The position numbers and the translations under genes were made by a program. 64,000 bases of DNA from Candidatus Acidulodesulfobacterium ferriphilum (lineage in GTDB: Bacteria > SZUA-79 > Acidulodesulfobacterales > Acidulodesulfobacteraceae): NCBI GenBank assembly GCA_004195035.1, contig SGBD01000004.1:162969-226968 (forward strand), in the 5' to 3' direction. Shown in pieces: positions 51,978 to 61,551 of the stretch; position 1 is the first letter of the stretch; every line of letters starts with the position of its first letter. The notes beneath the pieces are model-generated. The model did no database searches. It was not told the origin of the DNA and saw nothing but the letters and a program-made list of their open reading frames with translations.

Positions 51978-53294
51978 TTAATCCTTATAATTTTTATCCT
52001 TTCCCCATAAGAATTTAAGGCGGTTCTTAAGCTCCTTCTCTATTCCTATGTCTTCGGGGCGGTAATAAATTCGGGAAGACAGCTCGGGCGGAAGATACGG
52101 CTGCTTTACGAAATGGTTTTCAAAATTATGAGCATATTTATACCCTTTGTGGTAATCCAAATCTCTCATTAGTTTTGTCGGCGCGTTTCTTAAATGAAGC
52201 GGCACGGTAACGCCGGGAAAGTCTTTTACATCTTTTAAAGCCTCCTCGATAGCAAGGTAGCTTGCGTTTGACTTGGGACAGCTTGCAAGATAAACGGCGG
52301 TCTGTGATAAAATAATGCGGGCCTCCGGCATACCAATAACATTAACGGCATTAAAACAGCTGACGGCAAGATTTAAGCCTTCGGGTTCGGCATTCCCGAT
52401 GTCTTCGGAAGCCAAAATTATCATTCTTCTTGCGATAAATTTAATATCTTCTCCCGAATCCAGCATCTTTGCAAGCCAGAATACCGCTCCATCCGGGTCG
52501 CTCCCCCTTATGCTTTTAATGAAAGCCGAAATCGTATTATAATGCTCCTCCCCCGTTTTATCGTATTTTGACTTTCTAAGGTATGCCTCTTCTATAATCT
52601 TTTCGGTCAATATTATCTCGCCCTTATCGCCTTGCTTCGCAAGGTTGACCGCAATTTCAAGAGCGTTTAACATTATGCGGGCGTCGCTTCCAGAATATTG
52701 GATCAGGATATTTATATCCTCTTTATCTATAAAAATCTTCTTTTTCTTTAGAACTTCGTCCGTATTTAAGGCTCTATCTATTATTTTACTTAAATCATCC
52801 TCGGATAATGGATTCAGGGTAAATACCAATACCCTCGAAAGAATTGGCGAGTTTATTTCAAACGACGGATTTTCCGTAGTTGCGCCAATTAATATAAGGC
52901 TTCCTTCTTCGATAGAATGCAAAAGTAAATCCTGCTGAGACTTGTTAAAACGGTGGATTTCATCGATAAAAAGAATTACGGGCTTTTTATAGTGCTTAAA
53001 ACTAATATCGGCTTTGTCTATAAATTCCCTTAACTCTTTAACGCCTGTAGAAACCGCAGAAATACTGTAAAACTCGTAATCAAAAGCATTTGCAATAATA
53101 CCTGCAAGGGTGGTTTTTCCGCTTCCCGGCGGACCCCAAAGTATCATCGAGCGGATAAACTTGGAATCCAGCATATTCCTTAACGACTTATCCTTGTCGA
53201 GAAGATGGGACTGACCGATAAATTCGGATAGGACCTTAGGTCTAAGCCTGTCGGCAAGCGGCGGTAAAAAATCGCGGTTATTAAAAAAACTCAT
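51978..53294 (-). CDS. rarA: Replication-associated recombination protein RarA/MgsA
   Basis: A 438-aa clamp-loader-like AAA ATPase acting at stalled replication forks. It has PLADRLRPKVLSEFIGQSHLL, Walker A in LWGPPGSGKTTLA (about residues 52-64), Walker B in ILFIDEIHRFNKSQQD and sensor 1 in IGATTENPSFE. The family C-terminal region includes RGSDPDGAVFWLAKMLD and ASEDIGNAEP. Length is standard. It converges with kup, the stops being 24 bp apart. Confidence 0.95.
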   Translation of the reverse strand: MSFFNNRDFLPPLADRLRPKVLSEFIGQSHLLDKDKSLRNMLDSKFIRSMILWGPPGSGKTTLAGIIANAFDYEFYSISAVSTGVKELREFIDKADISFKHYKKPVILFIDEIHRFNKSQQDLLLHSIEEGSLILIGATTENPSFEINSPILSRVLVFTLNPLSEDDLSKIIDRALNTDEVLKKKKIFIDKEDINILIQYSGSDARIMLNALEIAVNLAKQGDKGEIILTEKIIEEAYLRKSKYDKTGEEHYNTISAFIKSIRGSDPDGAVFWLAKMLDSGEDIKFIARRMIILASEDIGNAEPEGLNLAVSCFNAVNVIGMPEARIILSQTAVYLASCPKSNASYLAIEEALKDVKDFPGVTVPLHLRNAPTKLMRDLDYHKGYKYAHNFENHFVKQPYLPPELSSRIYYRPEDIGIEKELKNRLKFLWGKDKNYKD

Positions 53295-53540
53295 AAAAAT
53301 TCACCCCTGTAGCCTATATTCCGACATAAATTGCATACATAAATAAACAAATCTTGCTCATTTCATATTCGTCTTTTTTTTGAATTCGGCTTAACAGTTA
53401 CGGAAATGATAAACTGCATATATGTATATATAATTAATGAAAATTTAACATGATATTATCGGATAAGAAATGACGGCGGCGGCAAGCAGGGGAAACAAAA
53501 TAAATTTGGAGGCTTAATTTTGATACTACGCCTATTTTTT

Positions 53541-53921
53541 TTAAAATTCGTTATATTTCTTATTGGAACCCCATGCCTTATCTACGGGGTATTTTACCTC
53601 GTTTACCTTCATTTTAGCTTCAAACGACTCTGTAATATCGATGCCATATTTTTGAGAAAATCTCAATATAAAATAAAATATATCGGCTAATTCGTGGCTG
53701 ATTTCCTTAAGTTTTTCATTATCATTCATCAAAAGCCGTATTTCTGCGTCATCTTTAAATCTAAAAAATTCTAAAAGTTCCGATGCCTCGGTTATTATGC
53801 CTATGGCAAGGTCTTTCGCATTATGATACCTGTCCCAATCCCTCTTTTCGCAAAATTCCCTTACCGCATCTTTCAATTCGGCAACGGTTGACTGCGAATC
53901 ATTTTTTAAATAGCTTCCCAT
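53541..53921 (-). CDS. MazG-like nucleotide pyrophosphohydrolase
   Basis: A 126-aa all-alpha NTP pyrophosphohydrolase of the MazG/RS21-C6 (dCTPase-like) type. Metal-binding acidic residues are in ITEASELLEFFRF (ExxE) and ISHELADIFYFILRFS (ExxD). The HNAKDLAIGI helix precedes. It would hydrolyse non-canonical or excess nucleotides to monophosphates. It lies 43 bp after lgt in the same orientation. Confidence 0.85.
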   Translation of the reverse strand: MGSYLKNDSQSTVAELKDAVREFCEKRDWDRYHNAKDLAIGIITEASELLEFFRFKDDAEIRLLMNDNEKLKEISHELADIFYFILRFSQKYGIDITESFEAKMKVNEVKYPVDKAWGSNKKYNEF

Positions 53922-53963
53922 TCTGCGAATTTCCTTTGTTCTTTATTACACATTTTCATTTTA

Positions 53964-54821
53964 TTATAATTCTTTATATTTATAATGCCTGTAGATTAAG
54001 ACTGCTATCGAAATTATAACGGCAAACATGCTTAGCACCTGTGAAACCCTGATACTGTTCCCCAGCCATAAACTGTCTATCCTTGTGCCTTCCGTAAAAA
54101 ATCTGGTCGTTCCGTACCAAATTAAATAACCTATAAGTATCTTTCCGGCAACCTTAGGTTTTTTTCTCGAAAGCCACATCAAAAATATGAATCCAAAGAA
54201 ATCCGGAACAGACTCGTAAAAAAAAGACGGTTCAAAGTGGGCATACATAGTCAGGTTCTTTGGATAAGCCGTTTGAAAAGGGTATCCCCATAACCCAAAT
54301 ATCAAATGTTTTGGGGTGTAGGCGTTTACGGGGCGCATTGCCTTCGCAATAGGAAGCCCCCATTTAACGGGATAGCCGAAAGCCTGCTGGTCTATAAAAT
54401 TCCCCCACCTGCCGATAGCCTGCCCTAAAAGAAGACTCGGGGCCAGCATATCTATATACCGCCAGATATTTAATTTCTTTATCCTAGTATATAGATAAAG
54501 CGTTAAAAGTCCGCCTATTTCTCCGCCGTATATCGCAAGTCCGCCTTGCCATATATAAAAAACACTTATAAGGTTTTTTGCGTAATACCCCCATGCAAAT
54601 ACGACATAATAAAAGCGCGCAAAAATAATCGACATCGGTATGGCAAATACCATAATGTTAATTATGTTTTCGGGATCCTCGCCCCAGGATTTTGCCCTAA
54701 AATATGCTATCGCTATACCGATAACAAAGCCGATACCTATCAAAATTCCGTACCAATGAACAGGAAGCGGTCCTACAAATATTATCGGATCGGGCGCATG
54801 CCAGCTGTTAAAATTAAACAT
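53964..54821 (-). CDS. lgt: Prolipoprotein diacylglyceryl transferase
   Basis: A 285-aa integral membrane enzyme that transfers diacylglycerol to the lipobox cysteine, needed for lipoproteins such as those at 47689 and 58831. Family blocks: PLPVHWYGILIGIGFVIGI (membrane segment 1), YYVVFAWGYY, WQGGLAIYGGEIGG, the signature GRWGNFIDQQAFG, and the C-terminal RFFTEGTRIDSLWLG. Length is usual. Confidence 0.95.
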   Translation of the reverse strand: MFNFNSWHAPDPIIFVGPLPVHWYGILIGIGFVIGIAIAYFRAKSWGEDPENIINIMVFAIPMSIIFARFYYVVFAWGYYAKNLISVFYIWQGGLAIYGGEIGGLLTLYLYTRIKKLNIWRYIDMLAPSLLLGQAIGRWGNFIDQQAFGYPVKWGLPIAKAMRPVNAYTPKHLIFGLWGYPFQTAYPKNLTMYAHFEPSFFYESVPDFFGFIFLMWLSRKKPKVAGKILIGYLIWYGTTRFFTEGTRIDSLWLGNSIRVSQVLSMFAVIISIAVLIYRHYKYKEL

Positions 54822-54891
54822 AATAATGTCCTTTAATTTATAAATTTAGTTAATTTATTGCCGTTATAAGAAGCGCGCTGCCCGACATCTG

Positions 54892-56178
54892 CTACTTAAT
54901 AGATTTAGCAAATGCGTAAGTTCTTTCAAAATATTCGTTTGACAGGCTGGTTATCGTTACCGTACCGGCGCCGGAATTTTCCTGAATAAATTTTCCATGC
55001 CCTATGTAAATCCCGACATGCGAAATATAAGGAGCATAAGTCCTGAAAAATAATAAGTCTCCCGGCTTTAATCTGCTTTTAGGGATATATTTGCCTAATC
55101 TTGATTGCTCGCGGGCCGTCCTCGGAAGATGTATATTATCCTTTGCAAATACGCGCTGAACAAAACCGGAACAATCCATGCCGGTTCTTGTCGTTCCGCC
55201 CCAAGCATACGGAACGCCTTTATACCTGAACGCGGTATCGACTATCTTTCTTCCGATACTCACATGATTGTTTCTTTTAGCCGCGTTATGTTTAGGGCCG
55301 TTATTTTTTTTGCCGCCGGTTAAAACTTGAAAAGTCGCAACCCTATAATAATTGTATTTATTATCATTATTGTTATTATTAATTTGAGCGGTCCTATAAC
55401 TTTCAGGCACTACCAGAACGGCCCCCTGCCTTATCACATTGGAATAAAGGCCGTTTAATTTTCTTAAGTCGGCAACGGAAGTTCCGTATTTTTGAGCTAT
55501 CAAAGACAGCGTATCGCCAAACTGCACTTTGTAATGGCCGTAGGTAACGGCGGGGCGGTAGGCGGAATGATTATAACCGCCGGAGACTACTTTTAACTTT
55601 TCACCAGGATATATTATATAGTTATGAAGACCGTTAAAAGACATTATGGAGGCAACCGTAGTGTTATGGCTGTCCGCAATCTGACTGAGCGTTTCTCCCG
55701 GTTGGACGGTTACAACAGCGGAAACCTGAGGCTGAGCTTGATTTGCATTTTCGTGAACAGGCACTACCAGAACGGCCCCCTGCCTTATCACATTGGAATA
55801 AAGGCCGTTTAATTTTCTTAAGTCGGCAACGGAAGTTCCATATTTTTGAGCTATCAAAGACAGCGTATCGCCAAACTGCACTTTGTAATGGCCGTAGGTA
55901 ACGGCGGGGCGGTAGGCGGAATGATTATAACCGCCGGAGACTACTTTTAACTTTTCACCAGGATATATTATATAGTTATGAAGACCGTTAAAAGACATTA
56001 TGGAGGCAACCGTAGTGTTATGGCTGTCCGCAATCTGACTGAGCGTTTCTCCCGGTTGGACGGTTACAGTCGTAATAAAAGAATAAGCGTTTAAAGAAAA
56101 AATACCGATAAAAGCCAGCGAAATAAATAAAATAAACAAAAAAAATTTAGCGAGCAAAGAAAAATTTATTTTATTCAT
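54892..56178 (-). CDS. LysM-repeat NlpC/P60 cell-wall hydrolase
   Basis: A 428-aa exported peptidoglycan endopeptidase. After a signal peptide come four LysM domains as two copies of a two-LysM unit (VQPGETLSQIADSHNTTVAS, then VQFGDTLSLIAQKYGTSVAD). A linker and an NlpC/P60 domain follow, with catalytic Cys in DCSGFVQRVF, His in ISHVGIYIG and Gln in KFIQENS at the third polar position, where many homologues have His. The two LysM units are identical in protein apart from the junctions. It should bind glycan and cut stem peptides in the periplasm. Confidence 0.92.
   Translation of the reverse strand: MNKINFSLLAKFFLFILFISLAFIGIFSLNAYSFITTVTVQPGETLSQIADSHNTTVASIMSFNGLHNYIIYPGEKLKVVSGGYNHSAYRPAVTYGHYKVQFGDTLSLIAQKYGTSVADLRKLNGLYSNVIRQGAVLVVPVHENANQAQPQVSAVVTVQPGETLSQIADSHNTTVASIMSFNGLHNYIIYPGEKLKVVSGGYNHSAYRPAVTYGHYKVQFGDTLSLIAQKYGTSVADLRKLNGLYSNVIRQGAVLVVPESYRTAQINNNNNDNKYNYYRVATFQVLTGGKKNNGPKHNAAKRNNHVSIGRKIVDTAFRYKGVPYAWGGTTRTGMDCSGFVQRVFAKDNIHLPRTAREQSRLGKYIPKSRLKPGDLLFFRTYAPYISHVGIYIGHGKFIQENSGAGTVTITSLSNEYFERTYAFAKSIK
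55404..55714. repeat. 311-bp direct repeat, copy A (LysM unit)
   Basis: Nearly identical to copy B at 55758-56068; I see one mismatch, a silent third-position change. The period is 354 bp (118 codons), so copy number can change in frame by recombination. Confidence 0.92.
55758..56068. repeat. 311-bp direct repeat, copy B (LysM unit)
   Basis: Second copy of the two-LysM coding unit at 55404-55714, separated by 43 bp coding for the linker. Confidence 0.92.
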
Positions 56179-56253
56179 TTAATCTTTACCACCCCATTGG
56201 TAATTTCTTAATAACTTATTTATTTTTTATTTATTTTCGATTATATTTGCTTC

Positions 56254-56279
56254 CCGTCATTCCGCCGATGCGGAAACGG
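56254..56279. repeat. REP-like palindrome
   Basis: A stem with outer CCGT/ACGG and inner TTCCGC-CGAT-GCGGAA arms in the gap between the DUF255 and NlpC/P60 genes. It resembles common intergenic palindromic repeats and the inner hairpin at 46823. Confidence 0.55.
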
Positions 56280-56372
56280 CAAACCACTTTTTTATGTATA
56301 TTACTACAACAGAATTAAGTATGTCAAGGAAATCCGACCGAAATTTTTAAAATATTTAATATTTTTCCGGAT

Positions 56373-58583
56373 TCACAATACCTCTATATCGCACGATTTA
56401 TCTTTACATCTGTAAATAAGGGGTTTTTTGGTCTTTTTATAATCATGCACCGCTCTCCTTACCTCCTCGAAAATTATCATATCATCCTCTTTATGACGAT
56501 CGCCAAAATTCATATAACTTTCTATAATATCCCTGTTATTAATATCGATAAAAATATTAATGGAATTAAATTTAAAAGATCTTTTGCCGTTGTTAATGTT
56601 GTTAATATTATTGGCCCCTTTAAAATAATTCATAATGCCGTTGTCGGTTAAGCTTCCGATTATTATATTTTTGTTTACTCCCTGCGCATAATACACCAGA
56701 CTTATTATATAGCTTGAGCTGTTGTATCTAAAGTTATTTGCATCGTTAATAAAATATTCGAATGACTTTAATATTACATTTTGAAATTGAATCTCGTTCG
56801 TCAACGCATAAAGCCTTGCCATTCCCGATAATATCATTGAGTTTGGGGAATAACCGCCGTAATCGATAATCGATTTTTCCTTATGGCTTAGAAATCCTAT
56901 TTTTGAGCTTTTTATGGTATGATTTATATCAAAAAACCCGCCATCTTCGCCATCGTAATAATTTTTTATAACATGTTCGGCAATTCTTTTCGCATATACC
57001 AGATACATCGGTTTAGATGTCGTTTCGAATAAGCCTGTTAAAGCCAAAATTATATAAGCATTATCTTCGAGAACCCCGCCGCCCGGCTCGCCGATAAATC
57101 TGCCCACATCGCCGTTTTTATCAAAAACATCTAAAAAGGGCTTAATGGATTTTTCGGCTATTTCGTTAAGTTTTTGTCTGTTCCCGTTATTGCTGTTATA
57201 AGGGTTAAAAATCTTGCTTAATTCGGTTATGGAATATATAATATTTCCGTTTATGGAACTATATTTAACCTTATCGATAAACGGCTGTTTTCTTTTATCC
57301 CTTTGAGATTTAAGTCTGGATACGGCATTATTATAAAATTTGCTCAGGACAATATCCTCTTCCAACTCTCTTGAATCAACATATAAAACATTTGGGACCG
57401 TCCCATTTGTCCTAATTGCCGCCGCCCCGCCGCCGTGAGCGCCCTGCCCCCGCATTCTGCCGTCCTTACCGATATTAAACAAATTTATTACCGCTTTCAA
57501 TTCTTCGTTTTTTGCAAAAACATCTTTTAGCTCGTCTAAAGTCCATGTAAAAAAACTGCCGTCATCGCCGTCTGCCGCATCGGCATCCATACTGGCATAA
57601 AAACCGCCGCTTATTCTGTCATACAAATCGTTTGTAATAAAATCCATTGTTCTGTTTATCGCATTCAATATGACTTTGTCGCCCGCAGCTCCGTAATAAT
57701 TCAAATAAACCCTTAACGCATTTGCATTGTCGGCCGCAAGCTTTTCAAAATGCGGAATTATCCACTTCCTATCGGTGGAATATCTGTGGAAGCCGCCCCC
57801 GACATGGTCAAAAACACCGCCAAAAACCATCTTTTTAAGCGTAAAAACCCCTTTTGACAGAGAATCCCTGTCATGGTTTATTATATAATCCCACAAAAGC
57901 AGTTCCATCCCCGAAAAATAAAAAAACTTGGGGGACTCGTCAAGTCCGCCGTTTTCGTTATCAAAATGAAGTTTAAATTCTTGCGCCGCCTCATTTAAAA
58001 GCCTACCTGCATATTCTTTATTTAAACTTTTATCTCCCTTAACGGCTTCGTTTATTCTTTGAATATTAAATATGGAAAATTTGTTTAAATCCTTAAATAT
58101 TCTGTTATAAAAATCTTTGCTCTGCGAAAAAACAGCCTCTTTATTTTCTCTGTAATATTTTCCGATTTCGGCTAAAACCGATTTGTAAGAAGGAATACCG
58201 TATTTTGCCTCCTTTGGAAAGTAGGTGCCTCCATAAAAAAAATATCCCTCATATGTCAAAAATGCCGTAAGAGGCCATCCGCCGTTGCCGGAAAAGGCGC
58301 TCACGGCTTTTTGATAACGGGAATCGATATCAGGCCTTTCGTCTTTATCAACCTTAATCGCGACAAAATTCTCATTTATTATACTTGCCGTCTCTTCATC
58401 TTCGTAAGACTCTTTATCCATTACATGACACCAATGACACCAAACGGCTCCGATGTCCAAAAGTATCGGCAAATCATTTTCTTTTGCTATATCGAACGCC
58501 TCCGTGCACCACGGATACCAGTTAACAGGCTGACGAACCGCGGATTTTAAATAGGAACCTTTTTCGCTTTTTAAGTTATTCAT
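56373..58583 (-). CDS. DUF255 thioredoxin-like / glycosidase-like protein (YyaL/SSP411 family)
   Basis: A 736-aa cytoplasmic protein. The N-terminal thioredoxin-fold domain has WCHWCHVMDKESYEDEE and KVDKDERPDID, then GNGGWPLTAFLT and GGTYFP. A six-hairpin (alpha/alpha) barrel follows, with GGVFDHVGGGFHRYSTDRKW, PHFEKLAADNA and FYASMDADAADG. The family is widespread and its activity is unclear. It stands alone between the NlpC/P60 gene and the sox cluster terminator. Length is typical. Confidence 0.92.
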   Translation of the reverse strand: MNNLKSEKGSYLKSAVRQPVNWYPWCTEAFDIAKENDLPILLDIGAVWCHWCHVMDKESYEDEETASIINENFVAIKVDKDERPDIDSRYQKAVSAFSGNGGWPLTAFLTYEGYFFYGGTYFPKEAKYGIPSYKSVLAEIGKYYRENKEAVFSQSKDFYNRIFKDLNKFSIFNIQRINEAVKGDKSLNKEYAGRLLNEAAQEFKLHFDNENGGLDESPKFFYFSGMELLLWDYIINHDRDSLSKGVFTLKKMVFGGVFDHVGGGFHRYSTDRKWIIPHFEKLAADNANALRVYLNYYGAAGDKVILNAINRTMDFITNDLYDRISGGFYASMDADAADGDDGSFFTWTLDELKDVFAKNEELKAVINLFNIGKDGRMRGQGAHGGGAAAIRTNGTVPNVLYVDSRELEEDIVLSKFYNNAVSRLKSQRDKRKQPFIDKVKYSSINGNIIYSITELSKIFNPYNSNNGNRQKLNEIAEKSIKPFLDVFDKNGDVGRFIGEPGGGVLEDNAYIILALTGLFETTSKPMYLVYAKRIAEHVIKNYYDGEDGGFFDINHTIKSSKIGFLSHKEKSIIDYGGYSPNSMILSGMARLYALTNEIQFQNVILKSFEYFINDANNFRYNSSSYIISLVYYAQGVNKNIIIGSLTDNGIMNYFKGANNINNINNGKRSFKFNSINIFIDINNRDIIESYMNFGDRHKEDDMIIFEEVRRAVHDYKKTKKPLIYRCKDKSCDIEVL

Positions 58584-58766
58584 TTAATATGCTAATTTAG
58601 GAAATCTTTTCGATAATATCCAAAGATTATAATTATTATGATTTAAATATGGATAGCCGTAATTCGTAAAGCCGGGATTAGTTTACGAATTATATCACAA
58701 AAACATATTAATTAAAATTATGTAAATAACGGCAATAAAGTAATAAAGAAGGGGGGATTTATAAAT

Positions 58767-58792
58767 ATCCCCCTCCCATATGGGAGGGGGAT
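58767..58792 (-). terminator. Strong hairpin closing the sox/dsrE cluster
   Basis: A perfect 11-bp stem (ATCCCCCTCCC with GGGAGGGGGAT, loop ATAT) lies 38 bp beyond the last dsrE-like gene. The following minus-strand bases are A/T-rich but not a pure T-run. Confidence 0.65.
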
Positions 58793-58830
58793 ATGAAAAA
58801 ACAGTATGAGTATGTTTGTAATACGCTAAC

Positions 58831-59388
58831 TTATGGTTTTATATAAGAATAACCGGTCATTTCATAGTGCAGAATGGCAAAGAATCCATCAGGCGTAACA
58901 TGAACGATGGGCAGTATTTCATTGGACTTAATACCTAATTTTATCATTGCTACATGGCAGGACTCAAACTTCACATTATGCTTATATAATTTTTCGATAA
59001 GAGCCGTCAATTTGTTATCTTTTTTAAGAAACATTTTGACGGCAGGGCCGTAGGCTACAAAAACCACTTTATACCTTTTAGGATTATAATGGAGTTCCCA
59101 GATAATATCGTTCATGTTTAAAAGGGCGACTTTCCATTTCTTCGGATTCGGGGACGAAACCTGAAAAACAACTTTGATAATCCTGTGATTAAAAAAACCG
59201 TTATACGATGCCGGAGTTAAAAGAGGTTTTTTTATTTCAATTTTCTTTTTTACGGCCGCGTTAGAAGGCTTAGTAACGGCCGCCGCCGGAGCCTCTTTTG
59301 CCGGTTTTTTAGCACAACCCGTTAAAAGCAGGGATCCGCCGGTCGTAACGATAATTAATAAAATCAATAGCTTCATCAATTTTTTCAT
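58831..59388 (-). CDS. DsrE-like lipoprotein (paralogue 4)
   Basis: A 185-aa lipoprotein: signal peptide and lipobox LLLTGCAKKP, then an Ala/Lys/Pro-rich linker and a DsrE-fold domain (IIKVVFQVSSPNPKKWKVAL, YKVVFVAYGPAVKMFL). The candidate active-site cysteine is in FESCHVAMIKLGI (about residue 141). The tail GYSYIKP is shared by all four paralogues of the cluster. It should be anchored at a membrane face in the periplasm. GGAGG lies before the ATG. Last gene of the cluster. A sulfur-carrier role is inferred from fold, cysteine and context. Confidence 0.8.
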   Translation of the reverse strand: MKKLMKLLILLIIVTTGGSLLLTGCAKKPAKEAPAAAVTKPSNAAVKKKIEIKKPLLTPASYNGFFNHRIIKVVFQVSSPNPKKWKVALLNMNDIIWELHYNPKRYKVVFVAYGPAVKMFLKKDNKLTALIEKLYKHNVKFESCHVAMIKLGIKSNEILPIVHVTPDGFFAILHYEMTGYSYIKP

Positions 59389-59457
59389 TGTTCCCTCCGC
59401 ATAATTTTAACCTTAATACCGCGTTAGAAATTATATAACTTAACTCTATAAAATAAT

Positions 59458-60048
59458 TTACGGTTTTAAATAAGCCCACCCCTCGGCTTCCCTTATAACT
59501 ATTTCACCCTGAGCCGATGGAACCATCTTCACAAAAGAATAAAGTTTTGAGGGCGGGATATGAAGTTCATATAAAGTATTAGCGCATTCGGCAATTTCAA
59601 CTCCGTCTTTTTTTAACTTTAAAAGAGCATTCTTAAAACCGTTTCCCTTGAAGTAAATATGGACGCCCGGACTGAACGCAATAAGTTCGATTCTTATATG
59701 CCCTTTTACTCTGGGATCGTTCAGTAAATTCTTAATATTCTTGATAGTTTTCTTCATTACAGCCCTTTTGTTTACATCGATTACATAGAGCGCTTTATAA
59801 ACTTTCCCCTGAACGGAAACAGCCCCCATGGTAAACGCCGGCTTAGAGGATGTATTGGGAAAATATATCCTTGTTCCATTTACATTATGCCATCCTCTAA
59901 TTTTACGGATGTGATTTTGATAGTACTTTTTTAAATATGCGGAAATCCCTTCACCGTTCGTGCTTGCCAATGCACAAGGAGCGACAACCAAGTTAGCCGT
60001 GATTACAATAGCGGCTGCGGTAATAAAAGTATAAATAACCTTTTTCAT
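59458..60048 (-). CDS. Secreted DsrE-like protein (paralogue 3)
   Basis: A 196-aa protein with a signal peptide (FITAAAIVITANLVVAPCALA) and a DsrE-like domain (YKALYVIDVNKRAVMKKTIK, IRIELIAFSPGVHIYF). The candidate cysteine is in IAECANTLYEL (about residue 154), where His after Cys is replaced by Ala, and the tail is GWAYLKP. It is the most divergent of the four paralogues and has an extra N-terminal segment (about residues 30-70). GGAG precedes the ATG at a 7-nt spacing. Confidence 0.75.
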   Translation of the reverse strand: MKKVIYTFITAAAIVITANLVVAPCALASTNGEGISAYLKKYYQNHIRKIRGWHNVNGTRIYFPNTSSKPAFTMGAVSVQGKVYKALYVIDVNKRAVMKKTIKNIKNLLNDPRVKGHIRIELIAFSPGVHIYFKGNGFKNALLKLKKDGVEIAECANTLYELHIPPSKLYSFVKMVPSAQGEIVIREAEGWAYLKP

Positions 60049-60147
60049 AATCTACTCCATATTGTTACAATTTAGAATTAATTTGTTTTGCTATATAACC
60101 TCCCATTTAACTTGGCCGTTCGCGATTTATTAAATAAATATCTTCCC

Positions 60148-60642
60148 TCACGGTTTTATATAAGCATATCCCTGCATTTCTTTCTTAATAATGTAAGCAA
60201 CGGCGCCCGGATATACCACATTAACAAACGGGAAAAGCTGTTTCTCGTGAACATGCATGGCAAGCATCGTCATATGGCATGCAACAAGATTAACTCCATA
60301 AGTGCTTAAACTCTGAAGCAGGGGGTAAAACTTTTTATCGTATTTTTTCATAAATACTTTAAGTCCCGGACCGTATGCGACTACATCGACTTTATAATTA
60401 ATGCCGTGAGCGCTCATAATCTGGACAACTTTAGCGGCATTGCCGAGGGCAAGCTTCCATCTCGCCGGACTATCCTGTGTTATTTGAATTACAACCTTCA
60501 TAGTTTTGTTTTTAAAATACGGAAGCGCCTGAATCTTTTTGTAAGCATAAGCGTTGCCGCTAAAATACACTAAAGTCAAAGCCAGAACGATAAAAACTGC
60601 TTTAAAATTCAGCAAACCATTTTTAAGTAAATATTTATTCAT
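60148..60642 (-). CDS. Secreted DsrE-like protein (paralogue 2)
   Basis: I start at the ATG 60640-60642 because AAAGGAG lies just upstream; the open frame continues 15 codons further without such a site. The 164-aa product has a signal peptide (FKAVFIVLALTLVYFSGNAYA) and the DsrE-like domain (MKVVIQITQDSPARWKLAL, YKVDVVAYGPGLKVFM). The cysteine is in LVACHMTMLAMHV (about residue 121) and the tail is GYAYIKP. It follows the soxA-like gene closely and is most similar to paralogue 1. Confidence 0.8.
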   Translation of the reverse strand: MNKYLLKNGLLNFKAVFIVLALTLVYFSGNAYAYKKIQALPYFKNKTMKVVIQITQDSPARWKLALGNAAKVVQIMSAHGINYKVDVVAYGPGLKVFMKKYDKKFYPLLQSLSTYGVNLVACHMTMLAMHVHEKQLFPFVNVVYPGAVAYIIKKEMQGYAYIKP

Positions 60643-60706
60643 TATTATTCTCCTTTCTCCGTTTTTTAATGGCCATACGCCAACCATTTATTTAATAATT
60701 TTTTAA

Positions 60707-61519
60707 TCATTTTCCTACGCTTATTTTATAGCCCTTTGAAAGCGAATAAACATACAGGTCGAGATACTTCCATGCTTTAGAACCTATCTTCTTTTTAAAT
60801 CCCGTTTCCCCTGTGTATATGCAGTGGTTAAACTGGTCCTGCATAGTAATAATCCCGCCCCATTTTTTATATTTGGGATAATAAACGGCGTGGCCTATTA
60901 CCGGCTTGGTCGGCTTGCCGCCCAGAACGCCCGCTCCGCCACCGGGATGACAGGAATCGCAGCTAAAATCGGAAGCGCCTAGAGGAGTATCGTAATAATG
61001 TTTTCCAAGCGTTAAGGCCTGTTGAAGAGTTTTTGGGCGCAGACAGGCTTTTGTAAAAGTCGGGCTCGGCGTTGCATTATATCCTTTAATTCTGTAGCCG
61101 TTGCTTAAATAGGTTACATAAAGGGTAAGATAATTGAGCTTCTGTCCGCTCAGCGGTTTTCCTTTTAAAGCATGGACGATACACATATTTAATCTTTCCC
61201 CAAGGGTAATAATCTGATGGGTTTTAGGATTGAACCTTGGAAAAGTAGCCGCAACGCCCGCCAAACTCCTGACCACCTTTCCGGTCTTTGGGATATAGGT
61301 GCCGATACTGTCAACATGACACTTGGCGCATGAAAAACCGTTTGTTCCAAGTTTAGCGCTATAAAATTCTGCCTTCCCCAATTTCAGGGCGGCCTGTATT
61401 TTTTCTTTGGCAATCATTTTCTTGTTTAATTTTCCTTTTGCGTAAGCAATACTATTAAAAAAGTATGATGCAAAGATAACCAGAAAAACTCCCAAAACAA
61501 CTAAAATAAATCTTTTCAT
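60707..61519 (-). CDS. soxA: SoxA-like diheme cytochrome c
   Basis: A 270-aa exported protein with two c-type heme motifs, CAKCH (about residue 64) and CDSCH (about 187). Each is followed by a SoxA-type block ending in a cysteine that can serve as axial (persulfidated) heme ligand: FPRFNPKTHQIITLGERLNMC (about 111) and the FNHC near residue 229. SoxXA couples a sulfur substrate to a carrier cysteine in thiosulfate oxidation. No SoxX gene is beside it, which is unusual. AGGAGG precedes the ATG. It lies between two secreted DsrE-like genes. Confidence 0.85.
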   Translation of the reverse strand: MKRFILVVLGVFLVIFASYFFNSIAYAKGKLNKKMIAKEKIQAALKLGKAEFYSAKLGTNGFSCAKCHVDSIGTYIPKTGKVVRSLAGVAATFPRFNPKTHQIITLGERLNMCIVHALKGKPLSGQKLNYLTLYVTYLSNGYRIKGYNATPSPTFTKACLRPKTLQQALTLGKHYYDTPLGASDFSCDSCHPGGGAGVLGGKPTKPVIGHAVYYPKYKKWGGIITMQDQFNHCIYTGETGFKKKIGSKAWKYLDLYVYSLSKGYKISVGK

Positions 61520-61551
61520 TTTGTCCTCCTACGATAACGGTTGTTTTATAT

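Noticed and set aside
53521..53700. Plus-strand frame after GGAGG near 53513
   Set aside because: It is antisense to the MazG-like gene, whose catalytic residues are intact.
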